DNA from: Liolophura sinensis
Taxonomy: Eukaryota > Mollusca > Polyplacophora > Chitonida > Chitonidae
DNA length: 64,000 nucleotides
Assembly: GCF_032854445.1 (NCBI RefSeq)
Contig: NC_088306.1
Span: 7,625,924 to 7,689,923 of the forward strand
Direction of reading: 5' to 3'
A model generated the notes under the pieces. That model was not told where the DNA came from and made no database searches. It saw only the letters and a list, made by a program, of their open reading frames with translations. The translations under genes were made by a program, and so were the position numbers. Positions 57,146-64,000 of this stretch are shown in pieces (position 1 is the first letter of the stretch; every line of letters begins with the position of its first letter).

Positions 57146-57334
57146 CATATTTAACTTCATGTCCGTTTTTTGAAATCAGCATAACCCAAAACTTGTAGAA
57201 TTGTGACGCAGCACAGACAAACAAAAACGCGGTTGTGAAACAACTGACTTGAAGACACTTTCTGTCATCTTAGTCTAAGTGTTAACCCTCCTCTGGGTCT
57301 TGATATGGAATAACATCAACGCTTTGTAAACCTG

Positions 57335-57430
57335 TAACGAGCGGTTTATTCAAATAGACACCGCCATGCATCAGCTGTCTGTACAACCCGTGACGTCACA
57401 ACTGCGGGCTACAACAGGCTCAGCTGCATT
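57335..57430 (+). repeat. Local duplication, copy 1, with CRE-like site
   Basis: 'ggtttattcaaatagac', 'ccatgcatcagctgtctg', 'gtgacgtcacaactgcggg'. Confidence 0.8.
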
Positions 57431-57751
57431 GTAATGTACGAGTTACATTACCCTTGTGTGCAACTAAACATCTAGAATTTCAAGAAAACCATAGTTCAGT
57501 GCATCTCGGCTTAATGGAGTTTAACAGAAATTAAGGACATTCAACTGATCAGCTGTGAAATTATATCCGTTCAGAAACAATGTGTCGTGTACGACATGAA
57601 CTCATATGACCTCGTTACGACATACCCGGCCGTGTCTACTGTTACGATACATTCACATAGCGTCAAAATACTATATTATTCCTGAGGTGATCGTTTAACA
57701 GCATTGAAAGTATCATTCCCTCTGTATATTTAACTCATCAAATCATAGTTA

Positions 57752-57850
57752 ATATACGAGAGGTTTATTCAAATAAACAGTGTGTAGACATCCCCATGCA
57801 TCAGCTGTCTGCACAAACCGTTACGTCACAACTGCGGGTTACAACAAAAA
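57752..57850 (+). repeat. Local duplication, copy 2
   Basis: 'ggtttattcaaataaac', 'ccatgcatcagctgtctg', 'gttacgtcacaactgcggg'. It lies about 415 bp from copy 1; the CRE-like core has one change. Confidence 0.8.
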
Positions 57851-58930
57851 CCTGCGGCCTCACACGACTCATTAATAAACCACAAAACGAACACGGACGT
57901 TACAGCGACATACTGGTTCTTGTATGTTAATTTCTACAAAAATACGCTCTTTATGGTAAGGGTCATTATTATACGTCTATTTCATACTAATAATGTCCTT
58001 TACATAAGCCTTTCCACTCGTAGCCTTCTGTTAAAGCAATATCGCTATAAAGTACAGGACGGTAATGGTCACACTGTTTTCGCATGTGTGGAGAGAGATC
58101 AATAAACTATGAGCCAATCAGTCGAGTGTTTTGAAACGCCCTTTCCATTTGTTGATTTAAATAGTTCAAGGTTCACGGACATATAATACCCAATAATATC
58201 TGTATCAGGCTCGGTTAATTACGGTGACGAACTCCGAATTCCTGTGAGTCTAATATCGCCTCGGTTGTGATAATTAGATGAAATGATTACTGCACCAAGG
58301 CGTCCGCCTTGTTGTTATTACACCTGATGTTTTGGGTGTAAACTATCTTGTTTCCTTTATGACGTCAAGATTTAACACTATTTCAGCTCGGATTATACCA
58401 AGAGCGTCTTAAGCGAAATACGGCTTTATAACAACCTAGGAGAGTAAAAGTCTCAAAATGAGTTTCCTCAGAACAACTGATGACGGTACATTAGCTGAAC
58501 AGCCAAGTCAGTGCCTTTAAGCCCCAATCCTCTATTCCTTATTTATTTGTTGTCACGTGTTATGTCTAATTTAATCACATTATTTTGTTTTGTCTTCATA
58601 TACTGAACACAGTTGAAGTTAGTTAGTTATTCTCTTACTCTTCCCTGAAGGAAATTGAGGAAGAGTTTTATTAAAGATTTCGGTCTGTTTGCCAGCCGCA
58701 TGTGATACTCACAGAACCCTGTAGGATTTAACGACCGAAATTGTGAGATACGTCAACGACCGCTACATCACATATCGTATCTACTTAGGCTGAACGAAGA
58801 AAATAAATGTCCAAGTTACATTTTAGACAGTTAAAACATCAACCAATGCCAATAACAGTATGCAAAGTAAACCAATGAACCTGCTTCACAATAAATGCCA
58901 GTGACTTCATTAAAACAATAGAAACCTGCA
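57850..58930. other. No supported feature
   Basis: Nothing recognised beyond AT-rich sequence. Confidence 0.35.
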
Positions 58931-58933
58931 TTA

Positions 58934-59074
58934 TTTGTTAGATGGTTACTTAGTGATAGGATACGCAAATAAATAGTGTCAATAATCCTCATATTTGGCG
59001 ATGCGTCAGCCCAACATGAGGATTATTTACAACATATATTTGCGTATCCTATCACTGAGTAACCATGTAACAAA
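58934..59074. repeat. Long near-perfect inverted repeat (hairpin)
   Basis: Arms of about 60 bp pair from 'tttgttagatggttact' on the left to its reverse complement ending 'aaccatgtaacaaa' on the right. About six or seven mismatches are seen, and the loop is about 21 nt. The inner arms are 'gataatcctcat'-like blocks ('aataatcctcat' and 'atgaggattatt'). Confidence 0.9.
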
Positions 59075-59574
59075 TTCATCCTGCAAAGACCCATCAATTC
59101 AGCGCAGAACACTGATGTATAGGTAAATCGCTACAGCTATCTGACCATTGTATTCACAACCCAAGAAAGGGTGATAACCTACTCAGGAGACATTTGACGT
59201 CGGCAATTCAAAAATATATCTGTACCGCACTTGACCGTTGTTGTTCAACCAAAAGGGAAGTGTTTTTTTTCTGATGGGGGATAAACGATCAAATACAGCT
59301 CCTGCTGGCTATCCTGATAAATATAAATATATATGTGCCATGCGCCCTTTAAGTCGTAGAAATGAACTGTTATAAGTAGATGTACAAATTAATCTAGAAG
59401 GCCTTCTTATGGTCCCTTTTGCTAACAGCATTACAAGCATATGGAGACTATCTGTTTTACAGGAAGGGGAGATCCGTTCGAGCCCTCTAAAAACTCCCGC
59501 CCCTGGTCTTTTGCCTTGTGTCTCCTGGCCTAAATTCGCAGTTGAACAGGCAAAATCTGCAGGGGATAACATCT

Positions 59575-59720
59575 GCAGTGAATCTGTGCGTCGAAACAAA
59601 CATTTGTACACCAGCCGTCTACCAAAATATACGTTCCCGGGCCAATAATCGCATGGCCAATTCCCAAATCCTTGTTTAATACAAAAAAAAAAACAAAGAA
59701 CAAATAAAGTACTAAATTAG
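59575..59720 (-). repeat. Family A 3' end
   Basis: 'gaatctgtgcgtcgaaacaa' and 'gggccaataatcgcatgg'. Confidence 0.65.
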
Positions 59721-59944
59721 ATCGGAATTTAAAGACCAACGCTCTATACAGTGACCCCAATGTCATCTTCTTAGCTTGCACCTTAGCTATACGGTACAAC
59801 TGAAGCTTCGAGGTCATCTTCTGTGCTTGTTCCTGCGCTTTACAGTACAACCGAGGCTTCGAGGTCATCTGTGCTTGTACCTTCGGGAATATTGGGCGCT
59901 GTATATGTATGTCATAGCGTTAATGTCGATATAACCAAGACACA

Positions 59945-60130
59945 GAGCGTTAAACCAGAGTAGCGACGACAGTGTGATAGCTGGCAAATGATCACACGTA
60001 AACGGTGAAATACTGCCTCATGTCAATTTGCATCAGTTAGGGTTTTTATTCTAACTGTTCATTTAAATACATAAATAGTAACAAATTACACGCCCCCTAG
60101 CGTCATGCATAAGTAGAATTAAACAGAAGC
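59945..60130 (+). repeat. Family B, 5' two thirds
   Basis: 'taaaccagagtagcgacgac' to 'acacgccccctagcgtcatg'. Confidence 0.7.
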
Positions 60131-60134
60131 ATAT

Positions 60135-60835
60135 GTCCATGAAAACTGACTTACTGTTCTAATATTGTAAGTACTATGAACACTGACTTCTTGTTACGAC
60201 AATGTGAACACTGACTAGATTGTAGGGCACTTTCCCTACAGTTATCACTGACTTACTGCTACGACATTGGTACAGTGTAGTGCCGAGAAAAATCACTTAC
60301 TGTTAGGACATTGGTACAATGTAGTACCGAGAAAAGTCACTTACTGTTACGACATTGGTACAATGTAGTACCGAGGCTGTTACGACGTTGGCACAACATA
60401 GTGCCGAGAAAACTCACTTACCGTTACGACACTGATAGGCCTACAATGTAGTGCCGAGAAAACTCACTGTTACGACACTTGTACAATGTACTACTGAGAA
60501 AACTCAGTTACTGTTACGACAATGGTACAGTGTAGTACCGAGAAAACTCACTCACTGCTACGACATTGGTACAGTGTAGTGCCGAGAAAACTCACTGTTA
60601 TGACATTGGTAAAGTGTACTACCGAGAAAACTCACTTACTGCTACGACATTGGTTAAAATGTAGTACCGTGAAAACTCACTTACTGTTACGACGTTGAGA
60701 GTGCAGGAAACACCGACTTACTGTTACGGCATTAGTAACACCATGACGACGTACTGCATGAAATTAGTACCGGTACATGTAAATCGGTGAACACCGACGC
60801 ACTGTCACGACAATTTTGTAACGCCGTTTACGGAA
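60135..60835 (+). repeat. 44-bp minisatellite, ~14 units
   Basis: 'gacattgg' recurs at 60263, 60307 and 60351, an exact 44-bp spacing. Unit parts include 'cacttactgttacgacattg' and 'gtacaatgtagtaccgagaa'. Some units are deleted to 33 bp. Edges are degenerate. Confidence 0.93.
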
Positions 60836-60839
60836 ATCA

Positions 60840-61430
60840 CCAACATCCTCTTGATCTCCCTGAGTCTCTGCTGTCTATGTCTCCAGTACCAGTTGACATT
60901 GTACTCCAGGTATAATTAGAGTATGAAACACTGTTCATTAACAAGATTTACGATCTATTATCTGTACAAATCCGACTTTCACTGATCGAATTACATATCA
61001 CGGACGCAGACTGTCTTCCCACAGATCCCACAGAACTCGGGTCATTTACTCGGACGTCTGGAAAGCTAATGATGTACATATCTAATAGTACAACTACAAT
61101 AACAGGCTAGCGCTCACGTAAGTTTACCATTCAAATCTTTAACTTTCCAAAGCTAACTGTTGCAGTTAAACATCAATTTCTCCCAGATAAACGCAAACCA
61201 CTTAAATATTTCCATGTCGCGGAAGCAAGGTAGAAAAACGTGTTTCCCTTCACAGTAAACAGAAAGTGCTGTAAGGCAATTTATTCTTAGTAAATCCACC
61301 CAAAGAAAAGCGACATTTATGCAAAGAAGGCATTGATTCTGTTCTTTATTTAAAGTTAAGTAAACGCAAGTAACTTAAGTTTTGCCAAAATCACGACTTC
61401 ATTAAACCAGTTTTGGCAGAGGGGCCCTTA
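60840..61430. other. No supported feature
   Basis: Nothing recognised. Confidence 0.35.
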
Positions 61431-61434
61431 AAGT

Positions 61435-61530
61435 CTTCTTTAAAGGTATTTACTTTATTGCTGTTTTTTTTAATGCTATTGTGAAAATTGTTTCACCTAC
61501 ACGATGGCGGACAGGTTTATTGGTGGATGA
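61435..61530 (-). mobile_element. SINE tail remnant
   Basis: 'tttcacctacacgatggcgg' and 'ggtggatgaaaccaggga' resemble a decayed SINE 3' end. Confidence 0.4.
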
Positions 61531-61534
61531 AACC

Positions 61535-62190
61535 AGGGAGACCGAAGTAAAACACCTGACCTTTGGCAGAACTTTCGGGATTCATTGGGCTATACCCTGG
61601 CAGTGTCCTCTAGTATCGAGCCAAATGTATATATATAGTGATCTTAAAGAACACATCGTCAAAAACACAATGCGCACAGACACCGGCTTACCACTATGTG
61701 CTAAGCTGACATTGCAAATGACATTTAAGCAAATGACATCTGGAATTTTTTATGTATGGACTGAACTTTAGTAGCTTTGTCAATGAGGCTGTAACATAAG
61801 ATTTTAGTCACACAGGTATATGACAAAGTGTGATGAACACTCGTAATCTAGATTAAGGGGTTTTAGTATCCACCGACGGTGTGTGTATTTCTTTTAACAC
61901 CTAAGAAATATGGGAGTTGTACCAGACTAGAAAATCTGTATGTCGTCTACAAAATGAAAAGAACCGAGGTTTTAATGGATTACCTTTAGTAATGACTGCA
62001 TCAATACAGAGGAATTCGGAAGAGACACAGATAAATGACATGATACATATTTCTTGGACCAAGTCTGTCGTATTACTTGATTATTCCTCAGCTTATAACA
62101 TATGCATAACAAGAATCCTTTGACTGTAAGAAGTGGACTACTCTTATGTAGCTGTTTGGATTGTCTAACATTCGGGAAAGCATTCGTGGA
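61535..62190. other. No supported feature
   Basis: An open plus-strand frame to 61771 begins in the SINE remnant and has no domain, so it is not called. Confidence 0.35.
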
Positions 62191-62194
62191 AGTC

Positions 62195-62280
62195 CGCCAA
62201 TGACTCACCAAAGGTCGGTGGTTTAACCCGGATACTCTGGTTTCCGTCACTCACAAAACTATCCCCATTGTATAACTGAA
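62195..62280 (+). mobile_element. SINE-like fragment
   Basis: 'caaaggtcggtggtttaacc' with 'cggatactctggtttccg'. A shorter relative is at about 19735. Confidence 0.35.
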
Positions 62281-62294
62281 AATAAAATGCTTGA

Positions 62295-62440
62295 ATCTGT
62301 GCGTCGAAACCTTCGCACGTTAGCGGCGAAATAATCGCACAGGCCAATCTCCCAAGACGATGTTTAACACAAACCATCAAAGAACTAAGAAAGTACATAA
62401 AGTACGAAATTAGAAATCATGCAAAGAGACTGGCGTTAAA
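62295..62440 (-). repeat. Family A 3' end
   Basis: 'gaatctgtgcgtcgaaacc' and 'ccatcaaagaactaagaaag'. Confidence 0.65.
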
Positions 62441-62721
62441 CAACGATGAAATAAATAATCAATACTCTGTCATGTTTAAGCAGAATTAAGCCATTTTGCA
62501 AAATCAATTGGATGACGGGAAAAAGATCTAATTGTTCTGTAATGCGACGAAATATTACGCCATAGTTTCTTGATCTAATCCAGCATGGTTATTTTTATAC
62601 GCCAAACTCTTTTCTCTCAATCACAACAAGGCAGTCACATTAATAGTCAAGGAAAGTCCAGAGGCAAACTACCGACGTTTGGCAAATCAATGACCAGCTT
62701 TCCTACGCATGACATACTTAC

Positions 62722-62890
62722 CGGCATGCTTCGTTAGTGGATTCGGGCAATTCGCGTAAGACTGTTTACTATGAGAAGGGCCCTGCGATTCCTTACCGTT
62801 GGTAAGCGCACCACAAATGAATCTTGATCGGAGCCCCCCAGTCATACTATGCTCCCTTGTTCGATTTATTCCTTCCAACGGTTCAGATTT
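62722..62890 (-). CDS. Candidate internal exon, unknown
   Basis: Minus-strand open segment containing EPLEGINRTREHSMTGG and ESQGPSHSKQSYANCPNP. It ends at 'gccg|gtaagt', a full-consensus donor in phase 1. The upstream side has a pyrimidine-rich 'tgtcttctattattgaag' that could be an acceptor. The sequence is not a recognised repeat. No neighbouring exon was identified, and the composition is polar with two cysteines. Support rests on the donor and open frame only. Confidence 0.25.
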
Positions 62891-62894
62891 CTTC

Positions 62895-63395
62895 AATAAT
62901 AGAAGACACATGCGCTGAAAGGTTCGACATGTAGAAATGGATCTTTCTTAAAAAGACATATAATTGTATTTAGTAACAGTTTAAATCTCCTTGTTTTGCT
63001 TTGAAAACAGGCTCTTTTTGTGCGTAACAAGTTCATTTCTGTTCTGAGAAAAGCACATGACTTTAGGCATTTACAATAAAATAAAGAACATGCTTTCATC
63101 AGACAACAAAATTTAAAAACTATAATTTATTATTCACCCAGGTTGTTCTTGGAATCCCTTAAAATCTCCGGGTGTTCCACAAAATTCCATTGTCTTTCAC
63201 CACGTCTAATTGTCCATATAGCGTCTTAAAAGGTTTCATCAGAAAAATTCATTATAAAGTATATATCTGTGTAAAATATAAACAAGACCTGCTGTTAGAA
63301 GGGAAACTATTACATCAGCGGAGAGACAGGCTAGTTAGCAGAATGATGACACAGTTGTGAGTAGTGGGTCGCGCCTCTTTCCATGAAATTGACAG
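62895..63395. other. No supported feature
   Basis: Nothing recognised. Confidence 0.35.
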
Positions 63396-63399
63396 TTTG

Positions 63400-63670
63400 T
63401 TAAAATGATGGGTGGGTGATGAAATAATGATGGATTATTTTTGTGAGGATTACTGGGTCACTGGGCTAGTTCATCACCATTGCATGTTCAACTTCAACCA
63501 TTCCTCGCGTCATTTCAACAACACTAAAACTGATGACTGCTTCTCTTTGCGTGATTCCGTCATAGTTTCGCATTTTTTTCGTTCGTTTGCGGCTTGTGCT
63601 AATCTTTGTTTTGAGAATTGACGTTGCGCTTTTTACCTGGAACGTTCATTATGGTTGGACACGTGTAATA
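63400..63670 (+). repeat. Family A fragment
   Basis: 'gatgactgcttctctttgcg' with 'tgattccgtcatagtttcg', then 'tacctggaacgttcatta'. Confidence 0.55.
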
Positions 63671-64000
63671 TTCAATATAAAAATAGGACACTAAAAGCTT
63701 TTCCATGTGAAAAACACCAAACACTACATGATGAATGAAGAGAAAAAGATGATTTAATATAAAACCACTGTTTCATCTGGTTGTGACCAAGTGGAAGACA
63801 TAAAATTCGAGAAGCGCGACATAAAATTCGACAAGCAAGTAAATGGTTATAAATGTCAGTCGATACTCTATTCTCATGGGAAAGTTTACAGCCATGGAAA
63901 AAATTCTAATTAAAGCCAATTCTGCGGCAGGTGTTTTAAGAGGCCAAAACAATGCCGTTGAAAGCTACGGGACTCCAGTATTGACCATTTTGCTGTTGAT

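Noticed and set aside
61481-61771. Plus-strand open frame of 96 codons
   Set aside because: It starts inside a decayed SINE tail, with no domain or splice support.

Overview
The window looks like nuclear, AT-rich DNA from a lophotrochozoan invertebrate, most likely a mollusc. The main reason is the density of a tRNA-derived SINE family: about two dozen copies or fragments with a tRNA-like head, a core reading 'gtgggaggaaaccgggcag' on one strand, and AAATAAATAA tails. It resembles SINEs known from bivalves and gastropods (recalled, not searched). There are no bacterial operons. Gene density is low, and most of the 64 kb is repeats and decayed mobile elements.

Gene content. The best-supported gene lies on the minus strand between 15629 and 9748. 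Five exons can be read directly: a signal-peptide exon, two exons that together make a C-type-lectin-like domain (CTLD), a short basic linker exon, and a PAN/apple-like last exon with a stop. Every junction is phase 1 and the exons sum to 735 nt, giving 244 residues. A second, older copy of the unit (CTLD-a 5676-5440, CTLD-b 3245-3088, PAN 632-400) lies about 7.4-9.3 kb further left in the same order and strand. It is decayed: frameshifted PAN exon, lost last CTLD cysteine, altered splice donors, no recognisable signal or linker exon. Both copies are followed on the 3' side by the same ~47-bp minisatellite (1-381 and 9595-9738), so this is a tandem segmental duplication that included the satellite. 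Weaker candidate exons are at 4832-4726 (-), 27964-27785 (-), 40888-41320 (+), 49276-49404 (+) and 62890-62722 (-).

Repeats by region. 0-22 kb: the lectin genes, with introns carrying two further high-copy families. 'Family A' is about 0.8 kb, ~20 copies, often truncated to a shared 3' end. 'Family B' is about 0.29 kb, ~15 copies. A degenerate Tc1/mariner transposase sits at 13690-14450. 22.7-25.4 kb: a 45-bp minisatellite of about 34 units, each usually with a CACGTG core, facing an inverted four-unit arm across a ~0.9-kb spacer (foldback layout). 26-30 kb: a palindromic element with TGACGTCA cores and a (TA)n tract. 30.4-36.3 kb: two diverged tandem copies of a ~2.3-kb non-coding segment. 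37.6-38.1 kb: a palindromic MITE (second copy at 13.2 kb) and a 41-bp minisatellite. 39-57 kb: SINEs with clear target-site duplications, and nested insertions at 48.6-49.4 and 52.0-53.0 kb that let the order of insertion be read. 57-64 kb: a local duplication with CRE-like sites, a near-perfect 141-bp hairpin, a 44-bp minisatellite and more family A/B copies.

No tRNA, rRNA or CRISPR locus is supported. Coordinates of repeats are by eye and may be off by tens of bases; exon boundaries are given to the base where a splice signal is visible.
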